From the NCBI GenBank assembly GCA_004352715.1, contig SCFE01000099.1, positions 1 to 64,000 on the forward strand: a stretch of 64,000 nt of DNA. Reading direction: 5' to 3'. The stretch is from Hofstenia miamia (Eukaryota; Xenacoelomorpha; Acoela). The translations under genes and the position numbers were made by a program. Positions 11,651 to 24,448 of this stretch are shown here, piece by piece; positions within the stretch are counted from its first letter, which is position 1; each line of letters starts with the position of its first letter. The notes under the pieces were generated by a model that had not been told where the DNA came from, searched no databases, and saw only the letters and a list, made by a program, of their open reading frames with translations.

Positions 11651-13494
11651 CATGTTAAGAAATTCTCGAGTTTCTAGGCCCGTATGAGCAGGTGCTCCAT
11701 ACAGTGGCAATAATTCTATACTCAAATGTATATTGACTAACATCCGCTCGAACAGCACACATCTTGCAAACCTGACAGTATAATGAAATAAGAACGTGTT
11801 TAAAATAAGGTCATAGATATTTATAAAACATAGATATTGAATTTTAAGGTGTCGAATTTTAAGTGTGTAATCGATAGCTATTTTTTGAATGTCTGTTTGA
11901 ACCAATAAGAAACAATTATACACTGTTAGCTGAGATTAAAACTTGTCAATACATTTCTATGCTTATAACAGAAAAAAACTCGTAGTGACTTATGGCGGAC
12001 CCTGTATATATATATACTCGAAATTAGAGTCTAAAACTCAACTCAAGATTTCGAGTACTCGAAATCAAATCGATCTTAGCGTAAATGGCATCTGTTTTTC
12101 TTTAATTTTTGCCTTAAATGTCAAACAATCAATCGGCCTTTCACTATTTATCTGAAATTGTAAACTATCAAACAAATATTTCTTTAATAGAATGTTTCAA
12201 ACTTCTACAACACAGCCATTTGCATTAGAATGTGTTTGCAAGCGAAAATTTCTCAAACTTTTTCTGAGTGTCTTTTCCAATAATGGTAAAATGCACACAT
12301 TCAAACTTCTATATTTTTATGAACTTTCTCAAATTTTCTAGTGTAAATACGGCAAATTATATTGTTCTTTTTATAAACAACTTCTGTATATCTTATTGGT
12401 TAGTTTCAAAAAATGGAAGTAAAAATATACACAATCAAAAAGCTTATCAATTCAATTTATAGCAAAATTTTTGAGAGATTGTAGAAAGAGAAATTAATAT
12501 TCTAATTGCAATACTTTATTCCGCTGAAGCATTAAAATTTTCTGAAATCTGACATTTTCATAGAAATTTCTAATAAACTAAGAAAAATATTCCCCTATAA
12601 GATATAACAAGAATTTTTTTTCAAGATTTGGCCGGAACGATGCCGACATTTCTTAGAATATTCCAAACGGACTGCAGGCCGGTCATTGCTGGCCCTGGCC
12701 TAACTGGCCCAATAGGCAAATGGCCGATTCCTTCTCTGATAATATAACAATTTCTACATATATATTCATTCCACTAATGATACGCATATAAAAAAAGCTA
12801 TAAAATAAATTTTGAAAACATCTAAACAACATAGTGGCAGGTAAAAGGTTAAAATAAAATCATCATTTACAGAACGAACACTCTCGCAGAAATAATTAAA
12901 TTACACTACAATTTTCTTACGTAGATTCAATTTTTAAGGTCCTTTCGATGAACCAAGGACGAATCATTTAAAGATTACAAATAAATCACTCACACCAATT
13001 GTCTTCAAAATTAAAACCTCAGCTCCAGCTGCTTATAGAGTAACGCCAGTGTTTGGTGTTGTCGAACCCTGCAAATATGAAAGAGTACTTAGTAAGTGCA
13101 TTTGTATTATTTTGTAAAGTATTGGTATTATGTATGCATATGTTAAACACTATTAGCGAAATTAAGTTGTTTAAATTCACGTTTCTTATCACTACGTCCA
13201 AATTTGAAGGGGCGTTAACAGAGGTTAAAGATCTGTCGCTAATAAGACAGACAACACTCGACAAACAATGTAATGCTAGCCAGCAATTACTAACAACGTC
13301 ATTACTTGTCTATCAAATTAACAAATACACTTGATTGAAATGTAAGGCAATAGAATAGTGATAAGTATTGTTTATAACTAAACACTAAAATATGAGAAAG
13401 AATTTTCCGGTTTCGGAGTTTGGGAGACCATTCTAATACATGTATACAAATTGCATTGTATATAGTAACTGTATATATCTAAATGTATAGACAC
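11651..13494. other. Gene-free stretch
   Basis: No credible gene is visible. Two short motif clusters occur: repeated CTCGAAAT-like words at 12010-12072, and GGCC-rich words at 12625-12735. Confidence 0.5.
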
Positions 13495-15467
13495 CAGTGG
13501 CGCCATTTCAGAAAACTCTTAAGGGGGACCAAAATTATTTCTTAATATGTACTGCATTAAACATCCCACAAATTTAATGCAGCAACTTTGGAGCTTTGGC
13601 AGTAGGCAAATAACCGACTTGATTTTCATTAACAAAAATGTTAAAATAAAATGATAATGCGAAACAAACTATCAAAACGCTAAATGAGAGGATATTGTCG
13701 AGACTTCTTTTGGGCAAACATATTGACAGAATTATCTAAGTTTATGTGATTCAACTTTCGTCATTTGTAAGTTCAAGTCTTTTATTGGATACTGTTGAAC
13801 AAAAATAACATTTAACTTGTCTTAGAAGTGAAAAAACATCTTTCATCGGAAGCAGTGGTTTGAACAATTTCATTACCTCAGAAAAACCTACCTCCATTTC
13901 TGATAAATTCCGATAAAAGCTTCCATGATATCCAAATTTTTATGCATTGAAGAATTTTTTGAATTATCTGATTGGCTTTCAAATTTAATAGCAGACTGCA
14001 AATAGAGAAGTTTTAATTATGTTCTATTAGCAAGCTGCCTTACATATATTCCACCGATGTTACAATATATATATATATATATATAATTTAAAGTGAATAT
14101 GAACAGAAGCAAAAGAAGGAGCTACAAATAGAATTTTCTAGTTCAATAAATCAAAGTAAATTAATTTGCTTTTTGTATATATATAAACCAATACATAACA
14201 CATAAAAGCTCGTTGTGAGATAAAAAACGAATTCAGTGATGGGCATTCAATAAAAGAGCTATATCTGACTCTCAACTCACTTACCCAACCTCAGCCGACT
14301 CAATGAAACCAAAATAGTCATGAACTGCAAAAAATAAATTCGAATTGTGGCGTTTTCTCCATATTATCATAACCGACAATTACCCGACGTAGCCTGCTCT
14401 CTGAGTGTACCAGACACGTGCGAAATTCAAATTATTATGTCTAACCCTGCCCGATACTCGACAAATGGCCGGGTAGAGTCGAGTACCCCATGTCCAACTC
14501 TGAAAAAATCTTACTAATGCTTTACAATTCTGCTAGCACTAACTAGAAATTTTTCTAGAAAACAAGATGTAGCCAGTAATCATAATCACGAAGGGCAAAT
14601 TTGGTTCTGCCATAGATACCTTAAGTAAAAGCTGTGATCATTGTAATTTTCTTAGGTTTGCCATAATAAAATCAGGTGTGTGGCAGAAGATAACAATGGT
14701 GCAAAATAACGTAAATGTTATGCTTTCAATATAAAAAGTGAATTCGGTGGTGGAAGCATAATATTTTGTTTAGGCGCCACCAGAAACAGCCGTAGTCAAG
14801 CTGAAGGTTATGAAGATTTGTTTTATTCTGATATTGTACGTGTATCAGGTTACTTCTTGGGGCCTCTGCCGATTCAATTGATTTATCCCACTATTGAATG
14901 CTTCAATAAACTACGACAAATCCTTGGTAATCTCTCACCTTGGCTGTGCCGCTGCTTTAAATATTATTTGCAAGCGAATATAATCAGAAGCAAAAGCAGG
15001 GAGACACTAGGCCTGTAGCCTGATTTTAGTTCATCAAGAAGCAAGAGAGCTTAGTCGATGGACAAGAACACTAAATTACTATGACATGGGTTACAGGCAA
15101 AAAAGAAATACACTGTAGGGACACCTGTAAAAAAGGAAGTTAAGAAAAAATTGTGTTTTGCGCTGGGGCGTGTTTAATATTAAAGTTTTATTTCATTAAG
15201 AAGCAATTATATGTAGAAAAATTGTTGCTGCATTTATTTCTCTGTTATTCATTTTTTTCAAACAAACTCAAGCAAACCAAAACCGAGAATTTTGACTCAA
15301 AATCGAATTAAACCCACCCAAAAAAGAAGAAAAGTAGAAATTTGCCATCAAGTATTCTTAACTTAATTACGGGAATAGAGAGTGTGCTTATGAAAGAGCA
15401 GGACGGATCAAAAAATGGCGAAATAGGATATGCTGATCAACCCAAGGGGGCCATGGCAGCGCCACTG
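13495..15467. mobile_element. Possible hAT-like element defined by CAGTGGCGC ends
   Basis: CAGTGGCGCCATTTCAG starts at 13495 and the inverted form GGCAGCGCCACTG ends at 15467. Both ends are followed inward by a G-rich run (AAGGGGGACC and, inverted, GGCCCCCTTGGG). CAGTGGCG is a frequent hAT terminus. I see no matching 8-bp target duplication (ATAGACAC against GTCTGGCT) and no transposase inside, so the two ends may belong to different insertions. Confidence 0.35.
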
Positions 15468-15955
15468 GTCTGGCTTACTGCTGCTACCAGCTTCAACCGC
15501 TAAAATAGCATAAAACTATATCTACTCCGAATTGTCTTATATAAATGTAATAGAAAAAAACTGTTGAAGGCAAAACAAAGTGTTATAATAATGTAAAATT
15601 TGGCAGGCAAATAAAGGCTATTAATGATTATCAGTCCTGGACAATCAGTGGTAAACCATGGATTTTGACTTGGTACGATGCGATTATTCCTCTTGTTTTT
15701 AAGTGCTAAAGAGTGGAAATTTGATTTTAACCAATTCATAGTATGAGTTTATATGCCAGATCATTCGCACGGAAATTACTATTTGAAGGAGATGTTCATT
15801 TTTATTTTAATGCACAATATAATTTGTTAAATTGAATTTTGCATGTAGTGACTGCAAATCATGCACGGTATTATTCTCTTCCTTTTTACATTTGTCATAT
15901 TTTGACTTTTGTGCCTAAATGTAGAGGGACCATTTGCCCCCTCTTGCCCCCCCCC

Positions 15956-16104
15956 NNNNNNNNNNNNNNNNNNNNNNNNNNNNNNNNNNNNNNNNNNNNN
16001 NNNNNNNNNNNNNNNNNNNNNNNNNNNNNNNNNNNNNNNNNNNNNNNNNNNNNNNNNNNNNNNNNNNNNNNNNNNNNNNNNNNNNNNNNNNNNNNNNNNN
16101 NNNN
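15956..16104. other. Assembly gap (149 N) inside a poly-C tract
   Basis: The run is flanked by C homopolymers on both sides. The right flank is followed by AAATGGCGCCACTG (16117-16130), which inverted is the same CAGTGGCGCCATTT terminus seen at 13495. This suggests a hAT-type end with a G-rich subterminal region on the minus strand. Confidence 0.8.
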
Positions 16105-16130
16105 CCCCCCCCCCCCAAATGGCGCCACTG

Positions 16131-18386
16131 ATAGACATATTCAATTGCACCAGTGATAGATTCAGGGGAGTATTTTGGGCTGTCGTGCCCCTCTCCCTTA
16201 AGATAAAATAGCCATATAACCTATATTTGCTATCATCTTGTCAACATCAATAAAAATACGAAAATTGTACTTATCTAGCATATCCCCGGATTTTGAGGCC
16301 GACAAATTGCTAAATTTTGTGTTGGAAAAATTCATAATTGCATTGAGACAACAAACTAATCCAGAGAAGATAATATACTCTTACAAATAAACATTTGGAC
16401 ACTAAATGAGATTGCTTTTGTTGCATCCGAAATATTTTTGAAACAACTGGAATACTGTCCGTGAGAAGGCTCGTATTGATTTTAAATGAGAAATAGTGTG
16501 ACCCTGCATCACCTCACAATATCGCTGTTGATCATTTAGAGTCCTCGAAAAAGTAGGGTATTTACACAATTTGTCTGTTTCGAATCAGCTTAAATAAAAG
16601 TTTGCATTTTCTAGACCTCAAAATAATACAGAATGATCATTATAGCAAATCCGGTCATATCCTAAGTTCACATAAACAAGATTTTCGTTTTATTAGTCAT
16701 ATTAACCAAGAGAGAGCAAATAGAAGTTGGATCGTTAATTTATACTCATTCAGTATTACATTTGCTCCTTCTTGTATTTCAAATATTATTCTAAAGAAAT
16801 TACAATTTTCTTGATGTAAATAGATTTAACAACAGTTTTAAAACTTTTTTGAATACTTTCTTATTAAAATTTTTTAAAAGAATTTTTATACTCGATTTCT
16901 GAAAATCCTGATGATGACCAATTGTTTGTCACTAAACTAATATTTTCAATTTCTGAAATTTACACGCTATTTTTCATTAGTTTTTCAATTCAGCTGACCA
17001 AAATTATCCATTTTGTCTAGAAATTACTCATGTTAGCAATTAACCCTATATTTTAGTGCGTCTTGTTTTAGATCATAAAAAAAACAAAAAGCTTTATTCT
17101 TATCTTAGATTTTAATAATTCTCTAAAATATACAGTTTCACATCATTCATCTACACCAGGGGCTCTCAAATAGGGTCCATGTAACTTTTCTGGAGGTCCA
17201 CACACACAAAATAGCAAATTGGGGGTCCACGGTGGCATTTTGGTGTTCCATAGAGTAATTCTAATTCAGAACGGTTTTCATTTCTGAGAATGGAATTTCT
17301 ACAGAGATTTGCACTACTTTAAAATACTAAAAGTAAAATATTCACGCAGCTGTTCTACTTTTTTATAGAAATTTAATTGTTAATTAATTTATTGGTATTA
17401 GTATAGTTTTCTTTCAAAATATGGCATAATCATCTACTATATCTTCAATATTAACAATTCCGCTACTATTTTATTAGTGATTTTTATAGCGGAGGGGGTT
17501 CAGCAAAATTTACAAGGAAAAGGGGTCCATGGGTAAAAACTTTAATGACAAATTTTAGTACCCCCACCAGACATTTCTAGATTCACGCCTGCATTTCACC
17601 CATTTCGATTTTTAATACACGTGTATTTAGTAATACTACAACCTTTTAAATTTGACGTCAATGTATATTATCAACACAGATTTCTCATTCAATGGAGATA
17701 CTTATCATCTGACGAGGATATTAACAGCCAATCTATATATAAGGTAAATGTATAAAAATGAATAGATACAACTCGGATGACCTTGTAATCCCAATATGTT
17801 TTGCGAATCATTTACATAGATAAATTCAACAATCTATAATACCAGTGAAAACTAAAACAATTGAAATATAAGTATCCGAAAAGTTTTTTTCAGTTTATTT
17901 TCTAATTACATACAGCATCACAAATGCATTTAAAATATGCAAATAGCTAAATGGGAATTTCTAGAGTTAATATATAGAGGTACTACTATGCGAATATTAG
18001 AAAATGACATTTTAATTTTGCAATATAATTCCACAAATTGTTTCCGTGACCTATAGGATTTCAAAGAAATGACAAAAACTCGTATTATTATGATATCAAG
18101 GTCATGGGTTATGCATTATGTGTGTTGTACAACAATAAATCGAAGTACGTTAGAAAATACATAATGAAAAAATCATACACTAATAAAAAATTGCACTTGA
18201 TATTAAATAAGATTAAAAATCATTCCAGATTGAGTCGATCAATATTCCTGGAGCAGCTAAAATGTAAGCTAGCTTTATAATCATTAAACATGCATAATCA
18301 CTCGTTTATTTAGTTTGAAACAAAAAATCCTTACCTGAAAATAAGAGAAATAAAGCGCCAATGTAATTTTTACGGGGCCTCTTCAG
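16131..18386. other. Gene-free stretch
   Basis: Frames are short and without recognisable products. A GC-richer patch at 17157-17585 starts CAGGGGCTCTCAAA and repeats GGGTCCA words, and may be a decayed DNA transposon. I see nothing else. Confidence 0.45.
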
Positions 18387-18715
18387 GCTTAGAAAGCAGT
18401 GGCATCACACCAATGGTAATAAACGAATTCAAAAGTACGAGGAAGGCAGCAGAAACTCTGAGAAGTGAAAAAACTTGTCTTGAAGTAGTTATATTTAAGC
18501 TTATTGAATGCTTCATACTGTGATTTTAGGCAGAAGCTTCCAGCATGATAGACGAAATTAGGACTTTCCACCAACTTCAAGAAATGAAGAAAGAAAGAAC
18601 AGAACTCCCGTCATGCTTGCACATGCTCGTTTTTCTTTTGATAGGATTCGTAGCGGGAATATTTTTCTATGTAATAGTAATGTCTGTAAAAACTGAAAAT
18701 AAAACTACACGATAA
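18387..18715 (+). CDS. Last two exons of an unrecognised protein with a C-terminal membrane anchor
   Basis: Exon A runs 18387-18464 (acceptor CTTCAG, donor GTGAAA) and encodes a segment with TPMVINEFKSTRKAAETL. Exon B runs from 18534 (acceptor TTTTAGGCAG) to the TAA at 18713-18715. The phases fit: exon A leaves one base and exon B supplies two. Between them lie 69 bp with in-frame stops. Exon B encodes a charged, helix-like stretch (DEIRTFHQLQEMKKERTE), then a hydrophobic segment (LHMLVFLLIGFVAGIFFYVI) and a short basic tail. This looks like a tail-anchored or single-pass membrane protein. Upstream exons are not found. I do not recognise the family. Start of exon B at 18530 is an alternative. 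Confidence 0.5.
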
Positions 18716-20245
18716 CTTTCTCTTAATAAACATTTTAGCACAAAATAATACAAAAATAAATTATTCTTTTCACTTCTGAATTTTCTGCGTGCTAATAGTT
18801 TAAGCATTTTTGCTACATACATTTATCAGGAATCAATCTACAATTTTGAATGAAGGTCAGTTCAGTCGAAGAATATTTTATAAATATATCAAAATAAAAT
18901 GGCATTTAAATGATTGATTTCTTTATGTAGTACTTGATTAATTATGGGATTTGTTATTTATCAATAAAATTTTAAACAACGGAGTCTCGTTTCAGTTGTC
19001 GCAATGCCAAATGGTCAACGAAGTGGACTAATTGCTATAGCTTAAGCCACCGGATTTTTGAAATGAAAACGGCCTATCCCACTTTACTTTGTTCTGAAAA
19101 TAATAGAGTGGCACATTTTGCAATGTAACCTGATCAGGACCAATTCTAGGAACAAATAACATGTAACTTTTGTAAATAATGCTAACTAAAAATATTGATA
19201 CATCTAGTGGTAATTTACTATGCTGATAGTCTGTGAACATGGTTAATTCCTTGACTTTTTGACATTTGATGCTATAATTTGAACTAAGCATATTATGTAC
19301 GTTTCCAAAAATAGCAGAGATTGGTTACTAACTATGTAATTGGGTGGAAATGGTATCTACGGAGAATAGATCACTACCTAAAAGACCAGCGCAATTCAAT
19401 TACCCACATGATACAGATAAACGGTTATTCTGACGATGACAAGATGAAATTAAATCGAATTGCTCACAAACAAACTAAATTCAATTAGCTGATTATTAGT
19501 TTTTTAGCCCTTTCTGAATTGAGCCCTGCAAATTTGAACAATTACGTAGGGCACAGGCCAATGTGAAATATTTTTGTTTTCACTTTTAAGCTGAATTTGC
19601 AAATTGTGTTGAGTAGTTGATAGAATACAGCATTAAATCAATTTGTTTCATGAAATCAAAGACACATGTAAAGTATTCTTTAAGTTGCAAGATTCTGAGG
19701 GTAATATCAATAAATTGAGAAGCCTGCATTCTAATGGGACAAAATAATAACCAATAGTTCCTTATTATTTGTAATAATAACATATGCTTTAATTCATGGT
19801 TTCCCAGGTGGGGAAATTATCTGGTTTTACAATTGTAAATCTTGCCCGAGTAAGTCTACCAGTGTGAAGATTGTCCCCGCTAGTTTTCCGTTAATAATTG
19901 AATGAGGAGCATACACACTCTGTATCCCCAGTGGGCTGTGCCTTTTGTAAAACAAGAGGTTTAATTGGACAATTCTCAATTTTTTATAAAAAAATTTTGA
20001 GCACAAGATTTGGGAGCTTGATACTAACTTTATAAATGTACATACAATTTCAGTGATCTATAATAGGCCCAAACTGAAGGGGCAATTGGTTTTCAAAGGC
20101 ATTTGAGAGAATTAATATTCGACCGATCCCATTTGTGCACTCTTAACCAGCAAATAAATTAGTACAGTCAAAATCAATTGAGTCTTGTTCAAATAAGAAA
20201 TATGCTCGATATACAAAGGTATGTGAGGCCAAAAGACCTCGCAAT
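18716..20245. other. Gene-free stretch
   Basis: It presumably begins with the 3' UTR of the preceding exons (AATAAA-like words follow the stop). I see no other coding or repeat signal that I can defend. Confidence 0.5.
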
Positions 20246-20276
20246 CAGTGGCGTAGATGAGATGAAAATTCTGGAG
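20246..20276. mobile_element. hAT-like terminus cut by the gap
   Basis: CAGTGGCGTAGATGAG at 20246 has the form of a common hAT terminal inverted repeat. The element would continue into the gap at 20277, so neither its size nor its other end can be seen. Confidence 0.3.
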
Positions 20277-21276
20277 NNNNNNNNNNNNNNNNNNNNNNNN
20301 NNNNNNNNNNNNNNNNNNNNNNNNNNNNNNNNNNNNNNNNNNNNNNNNNNNNNNNNNNNNNNNNNNNNNNNNNNNNNNNNNNNNNNNNNNNNNNNNNNNN
20401 NNNNNNNNNNNNNNNNNNNNNNNNNNNNNNNNNNNNNNNNNNNNNNNNNNNNNNNNNNNNNNNNNNNNNNNNNNNNNNNNNNNNNNNNNNNNNNNNNNNN
20501 NNNNNNNNNNNNNNNNNNNNNNNNNNNNNNNNNNNNNNNNNNNNNNNNNNNNNNNNNNNNNNNNNNNNNNNNNNNNNNNNNNNNNNNNNNNNNNNNNNNN
20601 NNNNNNNNNNNNNNNNNNNNNNNNNNNNNNNNNNNNNNNNNNNNNNNNNNNNNNNNNNNNNNNNNNNNNNNNNNNNNNNNNNNNNNNNNNNNNNNNNNNN
20701 NNNNNNNNNNNNNNNNNNNNNNNNNNNNNNNNNNNNNNNNNNNNNNNNNNNNNNNNNNNNNNNNNNNNNNNNNNNNNNNNNNNNNNNNNNNNNNNNNNNN
20801 NNNNNNNNNNNNNNNNNNNNNNNNNNNNNNNNNNNNNNNNNNNNNNNNNNNNNNNNNNNNNNNNNNNNNNNNNNNNNNNNNNNNNNNNNNNNNNNNNNNN
20901 NNNNNNNNNNNNNNNNNNNNNNNNNNNNNNNNNNNNNNNNNNNNNNNNNNNNNNNNNNNNNNNNNNNNNNNNNNNNNNNNNNNNNNNNNNNNNNNNNNNN
21001 NNNNNNNNNNNNNNNNNNNNNNNNNNNNNNNNNNNNNNNNNNNNNNNNNNNNNNNNNNNNNNNNNNNNNNNNNNNNNNNNNNNNNNNNNNNNNNNNNNNN
21101 NNNNNNNNNNNNNNNNNNNNNNNNNNNNNNNNNNNNNNNNNNNNNNNNNNNNNNNNNNNNNNNNNNNNNNNNNNNNNNNNNNNNNNNNNNNNNNNNNNNN
21201 NNNNNNNNNNNNNNNNNNNNNNNNNNNNNNNNNNNNNNNNNNNNNNNNNNNNNNNNNNNNNNNNNNNNNNNNNNNN
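20277..21276. other. Assembly gap of exactly 1000 N
   Basis: This is a placeholder-sized gap. The sequence directly after it (21277-21672) recurs at 24053-24448. Confidence 0.95.
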
Positions 21277-21672
21277 TCGGTTTTAGGGTTAGGGTTTATT
21301 TCTCATACTTGCTCCATATTGCGCTGTGTATTTTCATATAGTTATTTGTGGTTATTAAGAAAATGTAAGCACATTTGTTTGGTGATGATGTCGGCTTTCC
21401 ATACTCAAGCTACATGTAAACCTTTTTAATAGTTCAGATCATAAAAAATTATAAATTTAGTGAATGACAACTTAGAACACTCTGCAACAATCGCAGTCTT
21501 ATACTCTAAATGTTAAAATTGATTTCCTACCTGCTGCTAATCATCATTCAGACAAATAGACAGAGCATCATCTGCTGGGAGCTGTTTTGCCGTGATGTGA
21601 CATCTTTGTCTCAGTTAAAGACGTGTTTAATTCGCCACAAAGATTGACTTCAGCATAACCCAAAACATGTAT
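21277..21672. repeat. 396-bp direct repeat, copy 1
   Basis: By eye it is identical to 24053-24448, at an offset of 2776 bp. It starts with TTTTAGGGTTAGGGTTTA, two telomere-like hexamers. Copy 1 lies between a 1000-N gap and a single N at 21673. Copy 2 is embedded in continuous sequence. This pattern suggests that copy 1 is a misplaced contig end. Confidence 0.85.
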
Positions 21673-21674
21673 NT

Positions 21675-21848
21675 TTTCTTAAAAATTCATTTTTAAACTC
21701 AGCAGTTGATCTATGGAATAACTTACCAATTGAAATAAAGCGAATTAAATTTAAAAATCAAATTAATATCTACCTCCTCAAACAATATATTTCTAAAATA
21801 GGTTCTACATCATGGAAAGGATTCCCGTTTTTTAAAAGATATCATTAA
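21675..21848 (+). pseudogene. LINE ORF2 C-terminal tail
   Basis: The frame from 21675 ends at a TAA at 21846-21848. It contains SAVDLWNNLPIEIKR and ends GFPFFKRYH, the typical last segment of Jockey/CR1-like ORF2 proteins. It is the reverse-complement counterpart of 3316-3480 and contains the end that is missing there. It starts immediately after a single N at 21673, so its upstream RT domain is absent here. Confidence 0.75.
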
Positions 21849-24052
21849 TTAGCAAGATACTGGGTAAACTGATAATTCTGAATCTGTTTTTTGTTATTAT
21901 GTTTTTATAGTTTTGTGTATTTTATGTTGTTATTGATGCATTAAGTGTAGTATTAGCAGCTTTTATTGAGGTGTATAATTATGTCAATGTACTACACTTA
22001 AAAAAAATTAATAATAAATTCTATTCTATTGATATAATCAAGTTCACAAGATCTAAAGGCCTAATGCATTTGTCAGTTAATGTATATATGGTGTTTCTCA
22101 TGGATGATCCTCAAGAACTGCCTGTGCTTGATTCTCTTTTCTATATTCACTGTTCGGAGTAGATTTGATTATCGATTTCCACTTGATAAGACTGAAATAT
22201 GATAATCGTCTTGTAAGTTTTTATTTTTTTGTAGTTTTCCTATCCCAGTATACTGTAGTTTTTGAATTTATACTGATATTCTCACGAATGTTTCTGTGAT
22301 TCTTTCTCCAATGCTGTTTTGCTCTGAGACTGCAAATTTGCTTTAGTTTCCAGCGAAACAGATTTAGAGTGTCGTATTTTGAACAACCCTAGTACATCGT
22401 TAAGAGTTAACACAACTATTTCAATTTGTAGCAGATGAAATTGTGTTTTTGTCTAATACAATTTACATTTTCTGAAATGCGATGTAGGGTTTCTGAAATA
22501 ATTTATGAAGCTAAAATCAGCGTTGTCCTTGGAAATTTTAGGTCGTCCCATGGCCCCGTGAAAATCTGAGTCTGTCACACACACCAAAAACATCTAAGTA
22601 ATAAACATCAGAAAACCATAAAGTTACAAATCTATATGGTATTATAATAGGTTACATTGTATAATCTTGATTTTACAAAAAGTATTGTAAGGTTCAAAGG
22701 CTTCAATGGTTTGAGGATTGAGTCCCGCACATCAATGCATCAAACACATCGACCCGCTGGTACGACACTGACCTCTGCCAATAAACTCACTACTGAGTCT
22801 TCTCCATTGTCTTTTTACAATTTTATAACTGTAGGCACATTGATGTAAAATTAAGCATAACGTACTAAAAGTAAATGATTTTATTGTAGTTCTTCTTAAC
22901 TATCAAAATGTCTGTATTTTTCTATCGAAAATACCACAGTATTATAGTTGGGACAGTATACTCCAGAGCAATATTAATTTTGTGTTAATTTTCATTTTGC
23001 TCATGTCGCTGTTTATGTACAGTTGATTTTTTCGACGAATTGCTAGTAGTCTTTTTAATAATCCATGGATCGATCCACAAGAATTTCATGAATTTAAATC
23101 CAAAAAATCGATAAATATCCAAGTATATCTGAAATACATTTTGCAATTCTGAAATATAAATTTACCTTTTCCTAATTATAAGTAGAAATGGTTCAGAACC
23201 GCCTAAATTGTGATGTACCCTCAAACGCCAAACCCATCATTACTTTACACTTTTTAATTTATAAGTAAACTAGTGCATAAAGTTAACTGTTGAGTTAATA
23301 AATTCCTGAATGCGATGTGTATTTACAAACGTAGATTTTTATTTGGAGTAATAGTGTTATAGAATATGTAATATTGCGTCTTTACTGTTGTTGTAACTAC
23401 CCATGTTCAATATAACAATATTAAAATTAGATGTTCTCACCAGAGCTATAAGTTCTAAAATAAAATATGAGGCTAAATGCCACATGCAAGAATTATCTCT
23501 TCATTATCCGGCTCGTACTATTGGTGTAGGATGCATTGAAATGCATCTTCACTATGTTTTCACTAAAAAATAAACATTGTTTTAAAAATTATATTAATCA
23601 TTTTGTGAGTATGTAAAGTAAAATAAAACATGTAAACTAAGTTGGACCACATAAATAACATAAAAACTAGAAAAAGTACATTACTATGTACATGAAGTTT
23701 TGTTATCTTAAAACATCCGGTTTCTGAGTAACCAATAAAGGCTCCTGATATAGTTTGCAAATAGTCTTAATGAAAATATGAGTCACAAAAATATTCCTTA
23801 CAGCAGCCAGTATGAATCCATGGCTTATTTGGGAACACACGCTGGTCTTTCAACATCAGAAAGAGAACTTTAAGTAAATTTAAAACAAAAAATAAGTAAA
23901 TCCGTATTCACTTAAATTTAGTAGAAATAATACAATTTAGAAAATCTCAGACATGATATTGCGCCCCACCCTGCATCACACTGTAAGAAATCATCTTAAT
24001 GCTAATCATTTTATCTTTGTAATGATTCTTGAAATGCATAGCGCTTAGTCGA
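21849..24052. other. Gene-free stretch
   Basis: Only short frames occur, with no recognised product or repeat structure. Confidence 0.5.
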
Positions 24053-24448
24053 TCGGTTTTAGGGTTAGGGTTTATTTCTCATACTTGCTCCATATTGCGC
24101 TGTGTATTTTCATATAGTTATTTGTGGTTATTAAGAAAATGTAAGCACATTTGTTTGGTGATGATGTCGGCTTTCCATACTCAAGCTACATGTAAACCTT
24201 TTTAATAGTTCAGATCATAAAAAATTATAAATTTAGTGAATGACAACTTAGAACACTCTGCAACAATCGCAGTCTTATACTCTAAATGTTAAAATTGATT
24301 TCCTACCTGCTGCTAATCATCATTCAGACAAATAGACAGAGCATCATCTGCTGGGAGCTGTTTTGCCGTGATGTGACATCTTTGTCTCAGTTAAAGACGT
24401 GTTTAATTCGCCACAAAGATTGACTTCAGCATAACCCAAAACATGTAT
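24053..24448. repeat. 396-bp direct repeat, copy 2
   Basis: This is the matching copy of 21277-21672, here in uninterrupted sequence. It contains the interstitial TTAGGGTTAGGG doublet near 24060. Confidence 0.85.

Noticed and set aside
21282-21298. TTTTAGGGTTAGGGTTTA as a telomere
   Set aside because: There are only two hexamers, repeated inside a 396-bp duplicate. It is not a telomeric array.
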